A DNA stretch of 14,980 nucleotides from Bacillota bacterium (GTDB lineage: Bacteria; Bacillota_I; Bacilli_A; Acholeplasmatales; Acholeplasmataceae). The position numbers and the translations under genes are program-made. Positions 1 through 6,739 of this stretch are shown here, piece after piece. Below the pieces are notes generated by a model. The model searched no databases, was not told the origin of the DNA, and was given only the letters and a program-made list of their open reading frames with translations. The stretch covers positions 1-14,980 of the forward strand of contig JAEWVV010000172.1 in the NCBI GenBank assembly GCA_023458995.1, in the 5' to 3' direction. Positions within the stretch are counted from its first letter, which is position 1; each line of letters begins with the position of its first letter.

Positions 1-894
1 GTAACCTCCAACTACGGGTAAATATTTAGGTCTTACTAAATAAGCATGGGGTACTTCTAATTTTAAATAATGTAACATTTCATCAATAAAATGCTGACTT
101 CCTTCTTCAAAGACTCGTCCACCTATCACAACCGGAATTTCTGCATTTTCACAGCCTATCTGTTTGATAACACCTGCTGTTTGATAGCCAAGAAACATAC
201 CAATACGTTTAACAATTTCTTGGGAAACAAGATCACCTTCTACTGCAAGTTTAAAGGTTAATCCTGTGATTTGTCCTAATTTTTTACGATCAATCATTGA
301 TTTTGGATAGAGAAGTGAAACGACATCTTCCATCTTATTCACACCTAATAAAGGTGGTATTTCATCCATAAGTTTTGTATATTTATACGTTAACTCCTCA
401 GCTCTAAATGCGTAGTGAAGTGCTTCTCTGGCAATATCGAGTCCACCACCATAAGTGCCTAAGGTAAAGCCTAAACTTCTTAAAGTGCCTTTCCTTCCAT
501 CTTTTCCTATAGCTAAAGCATTCGCACCTGTACCACAAATACAAACAGCACCGTAATCAGAGGTTAGACCACTTCTTAAAATCAACCAAGCATCGTTTTC
601 AACGGTAAACTTCACATCTCCAATAATCTCTTTGGTTGCTTTATTTAACCTGTCAAAATCTTCAGGTAAATCAGCACCTGATATACCTAAATGCATATAA
701 GTGATATGATCCATTGTGATATTTAAATGATTTAAAGCTTGATCGATTAATTCTTTGATCACATGTTTATACGTATCAACCCCAAGAGATTGATGATTGC
801 ATCCTAAACCAATCGATTCAAATAAGAGATGCCCTAAGGTATCAAAGACAGCTAAATGTGTTTTTGTTCCGCCACCATCGATGGAAAATATCAT
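1..894 (-). CDS. BadF/BadG-family N-acetylmuramate/N-acetylglucosamine kinase, 3' end cut by window edge
   Basis: ATP-dependent amino-sugar kinase of the ASKHA fold. In Clostridium acetobutylicum a kinase of this family (MurK) phosphorylates MurNAc and GlcNAc at the 6-position. The frame is open for 298 codons from the ATG at 894 to base 1 with no stop, so the gene continues leftwards; family members are usually about 300-330 residues, so little is missing. Visible motifs are the phosphate-1 loop DGGGTKT (residues 6-12), VENDAW (98-103), CGTGANA (120-126), GTYGGG (146-151) and the late IGGR (257-260). The start is supported by AGAGAGG about 8 bases upstream, which overlaps the anmK stop. The gap to anmK is only 12 bases, so the two are co-transcribed. 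The anmK/murR context favours MurNAc or GlcNAc as substrate, but sequence alone does not separate MurNAc kinase from a plain GlcNAc kinase. Confidence 0.85.
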   Translation of the reverse strand, partial: MIFSIDGGGTKTHLAVFDTLGHLLFESIGLGCNHQSLGVDTYKHVIKELIDQALNHLNITMDHITYMHLGISGADLPEDFDRLNKATKEIIGDVKFTVENDAWLILRSGLTSDYGAVCICGTGANALAIGKDGRKGTLRSLGFTLGTYGGGLDIAREALHYAFRAEELTYKYTKLMDEIPPLLGVNKMEDVVSLLYPKSMIDRKKLGQITGLTFKLAVEGDLVSQEIVKRIGMFLGYQTAGVIKQIGCENAEIPVVIGGRVFEEGSQHFIDEMLHYLKLEVPHAYLVRPKYLPVVGGY

Positions 895-906
895 AAATTG
901 ACCTCT

Positions 907-2052
907 CTAACGAAAATAATTGATTTGACCTAAAATTGCTTTATGTTTAGCACCTGTAGCACCAAGCATATTTGAAGGTTGATGATTCAGTGTTTCATTA
1001 CCTAATACAAGAAATGCTAACGCTTCTTTTGCCTTACTATCATAGTGATAGTCTTCAAGCTTTTTAATTTGAATCGGTTTTAATTCATTTTCAATCAGTT
1101 CAAGTAAGTATGAATTATATGCACCACCACCACTAAAGATAATTTCATCAAGTTTTATGTGGTTAAGTACGTCACCATGATATGCTTTAACAATGGAATC
1201 TGCTGTAAACTGTGTTAATGTTCTTACGATATCTTCTTTTTTATGTTCTTTGTAACGGTTAAGAATCATTTCGGTATAGTGATCTCCAAATAATTCTCTT
1301 CCTGTTGATTTTGGTGGTTCCATCTTTAAATAGGGATGACTCATAAGTTCATAGAGCATATCCGTAATGACTTCACCTGATCTTGCAACATTCCCATTAT
1401 CATCATAGGGTTTCCCGTATAGTGTCATCATCGCTTGATCAATCATTAAATTCGCAGGACCTGTATCAAATGCAAACACATCATCTTCAGTTCCATTTGC
1501 TTTTAAAACGGTCATATTTGAAATCCCGCCTAAATTATGAAGTGAACGTGATTTTTTCTGATCACTAAAAAGCAAGTAATCCACATAAGGCACAAGCGGA
1601 GCACCAATACCGCCAGAAGCAATATCTGCTAATCTAAAGTTTGAAACAACTGTTGTCTTAACGATGGACGCGATTGCACTACCATCACCTAATTGAAGTG
1701 ATGATTTAACATACTTTCCATCATCTTCATTGATATGCCATATCGTTTGACCATGTGATGCTACAAAATTGATTTGATCAAGTGAATAACCTTCTTTTTC
1801 AACTAAAGATTTTGCTGCATAACCAAACGCGTATCCTAATTCCATATTTAAACTTGTTATTAGAGGTAATGACGTTGTTTCATTACGCATTGCATCTTTG
1901 ATTTTTAATTTAAGTTCAGAAGAAAACGGAAACAACTCATATGCAAGCATTTGCACACGGGTTTTTTGATAACTACCTTCAATTGATGCCAAAACAACAT
2001 CTATACCATCAAGCGATGTACCACTCATGACTCCAACTGCCATTTTCTTCAT
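907..2052 (-). CDS. anmK: Anhydro-N-acetylmuramic acid kinase
   Basis: Cytoplasmic kinase that hydrolyses the 1,6-anhydro ring of anhMurNAc and phosphorylates it to MurNAc-6-phosphate, the entry step of cell-wall sugar recycling. It has 381 residues, close to the family's usual 365-385. Signature motifs in order: MSGTSLDGID (9-18, nucleotide binding), ASHGQTIWH (98-106), HNLGGISN (172-179), FDTGPANLMID (195-205, with D196 in the place of the catalytic Asp) and FSGGGAYN near the C-terminus. The start ATG is preceded by GAGAGGT about 8 bases upstream. The stop TAG abuts the ribosome binding site of the following kinase gene, forming a two-gene operon behind a palindromic operator candidate. AnmK substrate normally comes from lytic transglycosylases. 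In an organism with little or no wall this would point to salvage of other bacteria's peptidoglycan. The family call is secure. Confidence 0.96.
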   Translation of the reverse strand: MKKMAVGVMSGTSLDGIDVVLASIEGSYQKTRVQMLAYELFPFSSELKLKIKDAMRNETTSLPLITSLNMELGYAFGYAAKSLVEKEGYSLDQINFVASHGQTIWHINEDDGKYVKSSLQLGDGSAIASIVKTTVVSNFRLADIASGGIGAPLVPYVDYLLFSDQKKSRSLHNLGGISNMTVLKANGTEDDVFAFDTGPANLMIDQAMMTLYGKPYDDNGNVARSGEVITDMLYELMSHPYLKMEPPKSTGRELFGDHYTEMILNRYKEHKKEDIVRTLTQFTADSIVKAYHGDVLNHIKLDEIIFSGGGAYNSYLLELIENELKPIQIKKLEDYHYDSKAKEALAFLVLGNETLNHQPSNMLGATGAKHKAILGQINYFR

Positions 2053-2060
2053 GGATTGTT

Positions 2061-2134
2061 ACCTCTCATGTTTATTATAAATCAATCATTTGAGGAAAAC
2101 CTTCTATAGAAGGTGTTATGGTTGGTTTTTTCAA
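2061..2134 (-). promoter_or_regulatory. Promoter region of the anmK-kinase operon
   Basis: Two alternative readings are visible. A perfect -10 (TATAAT, 2074-2079) has only a weak -35 and would put the transcript start almost on the Shine-Dalgarno GAGAGGT (2061-2067). A good -35 (TTGAAA, 2129-2134) pairs with weaker -10 sequences inside the palindrome at 2099-2114 (TCTATA at 18-base or TATAGA at 20-base spacing) and would give a more normal leader of about 45 bases. In either case the palindrome lies on the promoter. Which one is used cannot be decided by eye. Confidence 0.4.
2096..2117. promoter_or_regulatory. Candidate MurR operator: 16-bp perfect palindrome
   Basis: The core ACCTTCTATAGAAGGT (2099-2114) is a perfect palindrome. 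After one mismatched pair the symmetry resumes with AA/TT, giving a 22-bp near-palindrome. It sits between the murR terminator and the anmK start and overlaps the predicted promoter. RpiR/MurR regulators bind inverted repeats near the operons they control, so a role as the binding site of the neighbouring regulator is a reasonable inference. No binding has been shown. Confidence 0.5.
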
Positions 2135-2171
2135 ATTCGCTAAAATATGACTGTTTCAGTGAAAAAAAGAT

Positions 2172-2200
2172 AAAAAAACGCATGATTTCTCACACGTTTT
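2172..2200 (-). terminator. Intrinsic terminator after murR
   Basis: On the minus strand the stem starts AAAACGTGTGA, closes on a GAAA tetraloop and returns as TCATGCGTTTT. That gives 11 pairs, two of them G-U, followed by a run of T. It begins 6 bases after the murR stop codon and separates murR from the anmK operon. Confidence 0.8.
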
Positions 2201-2205
2201 AAAGG

Positions 2206-3051
2206 TTATCGTTTAAACTTTTTAAATGTTTTATATGTCATTTCCAATGTTCTTACTGACTTATCAATATCCGTATATGCACAGTGTGCAAACAGTGCAT
2301 CAACCACGCACATTTGAGATATTCGTGAAGTCATCGCACCACTTCTAAATTCACCTTCAAGTGATGAAGTATAGAGCACAATATCGGATAAATCAGCTAA
2401 TATTGAAGAACCTAGTTTCGTAATTGAAATAATCTTCGCTTTATTTTCCTTGGCAAGTAATGCTGCACTAATAATTTCCTTTGTTTTCCCTGAGTTAGAA
2501 ATAAAAATTATAACATCTTTTTGATTAATAAATGAAGCATCAACAAGCTGTTCATGGGATTCGCCTTGTGCGATACAAAACTTATTGATTCTTCTTAATT
2601 TCATTTCTAAGTCTTTGCAGACAAGATAAGAAGAGCCTTTACCAAAAATCAAAATCTTTCGTGCACTCATAATAATTTCTGCGGCTGCTTTTGTAATCTT
2701 TTCATCATACATTTTTAATGTATCTTCTAATACACGAATGTTATTTTCAATCGCAGATTTTCCGCAGTGTTCGTCACGGCCTAGAATAACGTCAACATAT
2801 TCCTTGTTTTCTGGTATTTCTACTTTTGCATTCGCGAGAATAAAATCGATTTTAAAGTCTTTAAACCCTTTATAGCCTAACTTTTTACACATACGTACAA
2901 CAGATGCAGGTGATGTATAAGCTGCTTCTGCAATTTTTTCAACACTAAAGTCTTTAATCGTTTCCTTATTTTCGATGAGGTAATCTAAAACAACGCGCTC
3001 AGCCATACTGAGTTCTTCTTTGTATTTAAGCATGGTTAACATGACACTCAT
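2206..3051 (-). CDS. murR: MurR-like RpiR-family transcriptional regulator (HTH plus SIS domain)
   Basis: DNA-binding regulator with an N-terminal HTH_6 domain (about residues 1-75) and a C-terminal SIS sugar-phosphate sensing domain (about 125-255). Visible SIS signatures are FGKGSS near 136-141 and SNSGKTKE near 185-192. In E. coli the homologue MurR represses MurNAc catabolism and is released by MurNAc-6-phosphate; here the next genes are anmK and a MurNAc/GlcNAc kinase, which fits. A GTG at 3058-3060 keeps the frame open three codons further up, but it lies inside the Shine-Dalgarno GAGGTG. The ATG at 3049-3051 has that site 6 bases upstream and is the better start (281 residues). The gene has its own promoter and terminator. 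The RpiR call is certain; the name murR rests on context. Confidence 0.85.
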   Translation of the reverse strand: MSVMLTMLKYKEELSMAERVVLDYLIENKETIKDFSVEKIAEAAYTSPASVVRMCKKLGYKGFKDFKIDFILANAKVEIPENKEYVDVILGRDEHCGKSAIENNIRVLEDTLKMYDEKITKAAAEIIMSARKILIFGKGSSYLVCKDLEMKLRRINKFCIAQGESHEQLVDASFINQKDVIIFISNSGKTKEIISAALLAKENKAKIISITKLGSSILADLSDIVLYTSSLEGEFRSGAMTSRISQMCVVDALFAHCAYTDIDKSVRTLEMTYKTFKKFKR

Positions 3052-3098
3052 GATATTCACCTCAATTGTTCCATTTTTATTGTATTACTTGCAATAAC

Positions 3099-3128
3099 AT
3101 TATATCATCAATGTATTTTTTTTACTAA
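3099..3128 (-). promoter_or_regulatory. murR promoter, extended -10
   Basis: The -10 is TATAAT (3099-3104) preceded by TG one base upstream (TGATATAAT), an extended -10. A weak -35, TTAGTA (3123-3128), lies 18 bases away. The predicted transcript would start about 41 bases before the ATG at 3051. It sits directly downstream of the terminator that ends the etf operon, as expected for an independent unit. Confidence 0.55.
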
Positions 3129-3155
3129 GAATAATGTATGCGCTTTACATATAAG

Positions 3156-3183
3156 AAAAGGACAAGCGCTAACTTGTCCTTTT
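3156..3183 (-). terminator. Intrinsic terminator of the etfB-etfA-dehydrogenase operon
   Basis: An 11-bp perfect stem, AAAAGGACAAG (3156-3166) against CTTGTCCTTTT (3173-3183), with a 6-base loop. It lies 23 bases after the dehydrogenase stop codon. On the minus strand it ends in TTTTCTTAT. The symmetry would allow some termination on the other strand too, but no plus-strand gene is present. Confidence 0.8.
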
Positions 3184-3205
3184 CCGTCTTGGAGAGAAAA
3201 ATGTT

Positions 3206-4603
3206 TTAAATAACTTTACCTGGATTAAGAATTGCGTTTGGATCAAATGATGCTTTAATACCACGCATAATCTTAAGTTGTTTTTCACCTAATAGTTTAA
3301 CCATGTACTCTTTCTTCGCATAACCAATACCGTGTTCACCAGATACGAGTCCACCAAATGAGAATGCTTTTTCATAGAGTGCATTAAATCCTGTTTTAAG
3401 TTTTTCATTCCATGTCTTGTCATCTAAATCATCTTTACAGAAATAGATGTGAAGGTTTCCATCACCGACATGTCCGAAATAAGGAATACGAATGTTTAAA
3501 TCGTGTGAGACTTTTCTAACGTAGTTTAAAAACTCACCGATATTGGAACGAGGTAATACAACGTCGCATTCATCAATTTGAGATGTTGATGCTTTAATGG
3601 CTTCAAGGAATCCACCTCGAACTGTCCAAACACTCTTTCTTCTTTCTTCGGTATCAACTAGGAATACATCAAGTGCATTGTATTCATTGATACAAAGTGA
3701 ACTTGCGATTTCAACATCTTGTTCAATCGCTTGTTCGTTATTTCCATCATAACTGATTAAAAGATATGCTTCATAATCATTATGTGGAATCTTTTTACCT
3801 AAGAAAGTTTCACTGTATTGAAGTGACTGTTTTTCTAAGAATTCTAAAGCTGTTGGTAGAACGTGATTCATAATTAGTTTAGGAGCTGCAGCAATCGCAT
3901 CTTCTCTTGATTTAAATGGAACAAGTAAACTGACTGATTTTTTAGGCATTGGTATTAATTTAAGGGTTGCTTCTACGATGATTCCTAAAGTACCTTCACT
4001 ACCAATAATTAAATCTTTTAAGCCATAACCTGTAGAGTTTTTAACAACTTTACTACCGAATTGGACAATTTCTCCATCAGGTAATACAACTTCAAGACCT
4101 CTCACCCAGTCACGTGTTACACCGTATTTAATTGCACGCATACCACCAGCATTTGTTGAAATGTTTCCACCAATGGTTGCTGATTTTTCACCTGGGTCTG
4201 GTGCATAGAATAAACTTTCCTTTTCAACACATTCATAGATATCCATTAAGAGGACACCTGGTTCAACACGAAGTGTTAAATTAGTCTTATCGAGTTCAAT
4301 GATTTTATTCATCTTTGAAACATCTAATAATATACCACCAAACAAAGGTACACACGCACCAACAAGACCTGTACCACTTCCACGAACAGTCACGGGTATT
4401 TTCTTCTCGTTTGCATACTTCATCACTTTTGAAATTTGGTATTTATTGGTTGCTGTCACGTGAATTTCAGGATATGCTTGTACAGTTCCTAATTCATCAT
4501 GTGCATAATCATGTTCGATGTCATCACCTATAAATGTGTAATCAGCACCAAAGATTGATTCTATGTATTTGATATCTTCTTGGTTTAACTTATGGTAATT
4601 CAT
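3206..4603 (-). CDS. lctD: FAD-binding D-lactate/glycolate dehydrogenase (GlcD family), LctD-like
   Basis: Flavoprotein 2-hydroxyacid dehydrogenase with an N-terminal PCMH-type FAD domain (RGSGTGL at 74-80, DPGEKSATIGG, TNAGGMRAIKYG, GSEGTLGI) and a C-terminal FAD-linked oxidase domain carrying HVGDGNLH (378-385) and SGEHGIG (421-427). Lactate and glycolate are the usual substrates. The frame could start at 4618, but the ATG at 4601-4603 has GAAGGTG 5 bases upstream and overlaps the etfA TGA in a 4-base ATGA junction. This gives 465 residues and translational coupling. The order etfB-etfA-dehydrogenase is that of lctBCD in Acetobacterium woodii, where the complex drives NAD-dependent lactate oxidation by electron confurcation with reduced ferredoxin. 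No lactate racemase or permease gene follows; the operon ends at a terminator. The enzyme family is certain; the substrate is inferred. Confidence 0.9.
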   Translation of the reverse strand: MNYHKLNQEDIKYIESIFGADYTFIGDDIEHDYAHDELGTVQAYPEIHVTATNKYQISKVMKYANEKKIPVTVRGSGTGLVGACVPLFGGILLDVSKMNKIIELDKTNLTLRVEPGVLLMDIYECVEKESLFYAPDPGEKSATIGGNISTNAGGMRAIKYGVTRDWVRGLEVVLPDGEIVQFGSKVVKNSTGYGLKDLIIGSEGTLGIIVEATLKLIPMPKKSVSLLVPFKSREDAIAAAPKLIMNHVLPTALEFLEKQSLQYSETFLGKKIPHNDYEAYLLISYDGNNEQAIEQDVEIASSLCINEYNALDVFLVDTEERRKSVWTVRGGFLEAIKASTSQIDECDVVLPRSNIGEFLNYVRKVSHDLNIRIPYFGHVGDGNLHIYFCKDDLDDKTWNEKLKTGFNALYEKAFSFGGLVSGEHGIGYAKKEYMVKLLGEKQLKIMRGIKASFDPNAILNPGKVI

Positions 4604-5799
4604 GCATTCACCTTCCACACTTGATCGATTAGTTTATTTAATTCAGGTAGTACTTCATATATATTACCAACAATACTGTAATGACTGATATCAAAAAGCT
4701 TATTATGTTCATCTTGGTTGACTGAAATGATAAGTTCTGCTTCCTTCATACCTTCAATATACTGAACCGCTCCACTAATTCCTAGATTAATAATGAGTTT
4801 GGGTTTCACTGTACGACCGGATAATCCGATTTGATGTTTTGCATCAAACCAACCATTTTCAATGAGTGGTCTTGTACATGCAACTTCAGCATTTAATTTT
4901 TTAACGAGTGGTTCAATTAACTCTAAATCTTTTTCTTTCTTAAATGCACGACCAACAGCAATAATCACTTCAGCTTCTGAAATATCTTTAACTTTAGGTT
5001 TTTCAGTTGATTGAAGAATTTGTGTTCTTCTCTTGTTTGGAATTGAATCTGTGTTTTCCCATGTAGCTATACCATGTGGAGTTTCCATATCGGGTTTATT
5101 AAACATCTTGTAACGAATTGTTGCAAGTTGTGGGCGGTGATTAGGCGTATTGATTTTTGCCATAATGTTTCCACCAAATGCTGGACGAATTTGGAGTAAA
5201 TCACCATCAGGTTTAATATCGAGCATTGTACAATCTGCAGTCAATCCTGTCTTTAAACGGGCTGCAATACGTGGTGCAAAACTTCTGCCTTGTGGTGTGC
5301 TACCAAACAAGATGACGTTATTTTTATAGGTCTTGTAGAAATGTTCAACGACGTTTGTATAAACTTCGACATCAAAATCTTTATATGCATCGTTTTGATA
5401 TAAGAAGACGTGATCAGCACCATAAGATAATGCTTCTTCACCAATCGATTTAATATCGTTACCAATCACGATTGCATAAACTTCTTCATTCGTAATCTTT
5501 CTGAGCTCTTTTGCTTTTCCAATGAGTTCCCATGCTACAGGATGTGCTTGATTATCTCTTTGTTCAACATAGACTGCAATACCTTTATAAAGCGATTTAT
5601 CAACACATGCTTTCGCTGTTTCAACAAGCTCACAAACACCATCAGGTCCTTTTCTTACACACATCTTACAGATTTTACATGATGCATTAATCGATAAATA
5701 CATATCGGTATATTCAAATGCGTTAAACGGACAAAGATCAATCAGTTTTTTTGCAATCTCAGGTGTGACTTTATCATTATTGACTTTTATATATGCCAT
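4600..5799 (-). CDS. etfA: Electron transfer flavoprotein alpha subunit with N-terminal 4Fe-4S domain
   Basis: Subunit of an FAD-containing Etf heterodimer that shuttles electrons to or from the linked dehydrogenase. Residues 1 to about 75 form an iron-sulfur extension with C23-P and the CxxCxxC set C41/C44/C47, plus C56 and C65. The rest is the Etf alpha fold, ending in the FAD-binding region with GRTVKPKL, LGISGAVQ and an SVNQD segment. It has 399 residues, longer than plain EtfA (about 320-340) because of the Fe-S domain. That extension is typical of bifurcating lactate dehydrogenase Etf (LctC). A GTG at 5806-5808 precedes it in frame, but it lies in the ribosome binding site AGGTG; the ATG at 5797-5799 with 6-base spacing is preferred. 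The site overlaps the etfB stop, and the etfA stop overlaps the next start, so the three genes are tightly coupled. Confidence 0.93.
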   Translation of the reverse strand: MAYIKVNNDKVTPEIAKKLIDLCPFNAFEYTDMYLSINASCKICKMCVRKGPDGVCELVETAKACVDKSLYKGIAVYVEQRDNQAHPVAWELIGKAKELRKITNEEVYAIVIGNDIKSIGEEALSYGADHVFLYQNDAYKDFDVEVYTNVVEHFYKTYKNNVILFGSTPQGRSFAPRIAARLKTGLTADCTMLDIKPDGDLLQIRPAFGGNIMAKINTPNHRPQLATIRYKMFNKPDMETPHGIATWENTDSIPNKRRTQILQSTEKPKVKDISEAEVIIAVGRAFKKEKDLELIEPLVKKLNAEVACTRPLIENGWFDAKHQIGLSGRTVKPKLIINLGISGAVQYIEGMKEAELIISVNQDEHNKLFDISHYSIVGNIYEVLPELNKLIDQVWKVNA

Positions 5800-5808
5800 A
5801 TCATTCAC

Positions 5809-6600
5809 CTATACATAACGACTTTCTTTTAAGATTTCAAACATTTTTTCGGATAACTCTTTCGCATCGCCTTTGATCTTCATTGTATCCAAACGTTTCT
5901 TTGGAGGAAATATTTCATCGACTTGTGTTGGAGATCCTGATAGACCATAATGGTCTGGGTTTTGGTCTTCTAAGTTCTTCATTGAGACCATACTAATCTG
6001 ATAGTCTTTCATCATGAGTTTTCTTCTATATGATGGTAGTCTTGGTGTGTTCATATCTTTTTCAATCGTAATTAAACATGGTATTTCGATTTCTACGATT
6101 TCTTCATGATCATCATAAGCTGAACGTAGGACAAGCGATTTCTCTTTAACTTCAATAATTTCTTTCACATAAGGAATATGAGGAATCGATAAAAATTCTG
6201 CAATCTCAGGACCTACTTGTGCAGTGTCACCATCAGTTGTTTGTTTTCCACATACGATTACATCATAATCGTGGATATGTTTAATGAGTTGTGAAAGTGT
6301 ATAGGATGTAGCAAGCACATCTGCACCAGCAAAACGGCGATCACTAATCAAAGTTGCGTCATCTGCACCCATATATAGTGCTTCTTTTAAAACAGCGGTT
6401 GCTGATGGTGGTCCCATGGTAATCGCATGAACTTTGGATACATCAGATTTCGCTTTTAACATCAATGAGGCCTCTAATCCAAAAAGATCAAAAGGATTCA
6501 TCTTCACATTATTTCCATCTCTAATAAGAACTCCAGTGTTAGGATCTACTTGTACGTTAGATGATGCAGGAACTTGTTTGATACACGTAATAATTTTCAT
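5809..6600 (-). CDS. etfB: Electron transfer flavoprotein beta subunit
   Basis: Small Etf subunit; it binds AMP in classical Etf, or the bifurcating FAD in anaerobic bifurcating complexes. It has 263 residues, the normal family length. It begins MKIITCIKQVP and contains NPFDLFGLEASL (about 35-46), AITMGPPSA, ALYMGADDATLISD, the VCGKQTTDGDTAQVGP motif (nucleotide-binding loop) and ITIEKDMNTPRLPSYRRK. The open frame reaches 6627 via a TTG, but the ATG at 6598-6600 has GCGAGG about 7 bases upstream and matches the usual N-terminus. It is the first gene of the etfB-etfA-dehydrogenase operon. Family assignment is secure; assignment to a bifurcating type comes from the Fe-S EtfA partner and the gene order. 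Confidence 0.94.
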   Translation of the reverse strand: MKIITCIKQVPASSNVQVDPNTGVLIRDGNNVKMNPFDLFGLEASLMLKAKSDVSKVHAITMGPPSATAVLKEALYMGADDATLISDRRFAGADVLATSYTLSQLIKHIHDYDVIVCGKQTTDGDTAQVGPEIAEFLSIPHIPYVKEIIEVKEKSLVLRSAYDDHEEIVEIEIPCLITIEKDMNTPRLPSYRRKLMMKDYQISMVSMKNLEDQNPDHYGLSGSPTQVDEIFPPKKRLDTMKIKGDAKELSEKMFEILKESRYV

Positions 6601-6624
6601 AAGTATACCTCGCCTTAATCTATT

Positions 6625-6667
6625 CAATTCTAACTTATCATAGATAAGGCAATAAAAAATAGAATTG
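6625..6667 (-). promoter_or_regulatory. Nested inverted repeats and possible promoter upstream of etfB
   Basis: An inner 15-bp inverted repeat, CTTATC-ATA-GATAAG (6634-6648), lies inside an outer pair CAATTCTA (6625-6632) and TAGAATTG (6660-6667). A possible -10, TATGAT, at 6637-6642 on the minus strand sits inside the inner repeat. Its -35 (ATTCTA, 17-base spacing) is poor and falls on the outer repeat. The preceding operon ends in a terminator at 6709-6733, so a promoter for etfB must lie in this roughly 100-base gap. An operator is a reasonable but unproven reading. Confidence 0.4.
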
Positions 6668-6708
6668 TTGGATTACGTCATTTTTTTTCATCTTTAGTAA
6701 ATAATGTT

Positions 6709-6733
6709 CAAAAAAGCACCTAACTAGGTGCTT
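6709..6733 (-). terminator. Intrinsic terminator of the lipoprotein-glycosidase-ROK-PIG-L operon
   Basis: The stem AAGCACCT pairs with AGGTGCTT around a short 4-base loop, giving 8 perfect pairs (6714-6721 and 6726-6733). On the minus strand it is followed by TTTTTTGAAC. It lies just after the PIG-L gene stop. Confidence 0.88.
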
Positions 6734-6739
6734 CATTGT

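Noticed and set aside
2150..2160. Short symmetric ACTGTTTCAGT upstream of anmK as a second operator
   Set aside because: The arms are only 4 bp, unrelated to the palindrome at 2099-2114, and likely by chance in AT-rich DNA.
4604..4618. Longer dehydrogenase start at 4618, overlapping etfA by 19 bases
   Set aside because: The internal ATG at 4603 has a good GAAGGTG site and forms a classic ATGA junction with the etfA stop.
6601..6627. Longer etfB start from a TTG at 6625-6627
   Set aside because: The extra nine residues run over the Shine-Dalgarno GCGAGG of the ATG at 6600, and MKIITCIKQ is the usual EtfB N-terminus.
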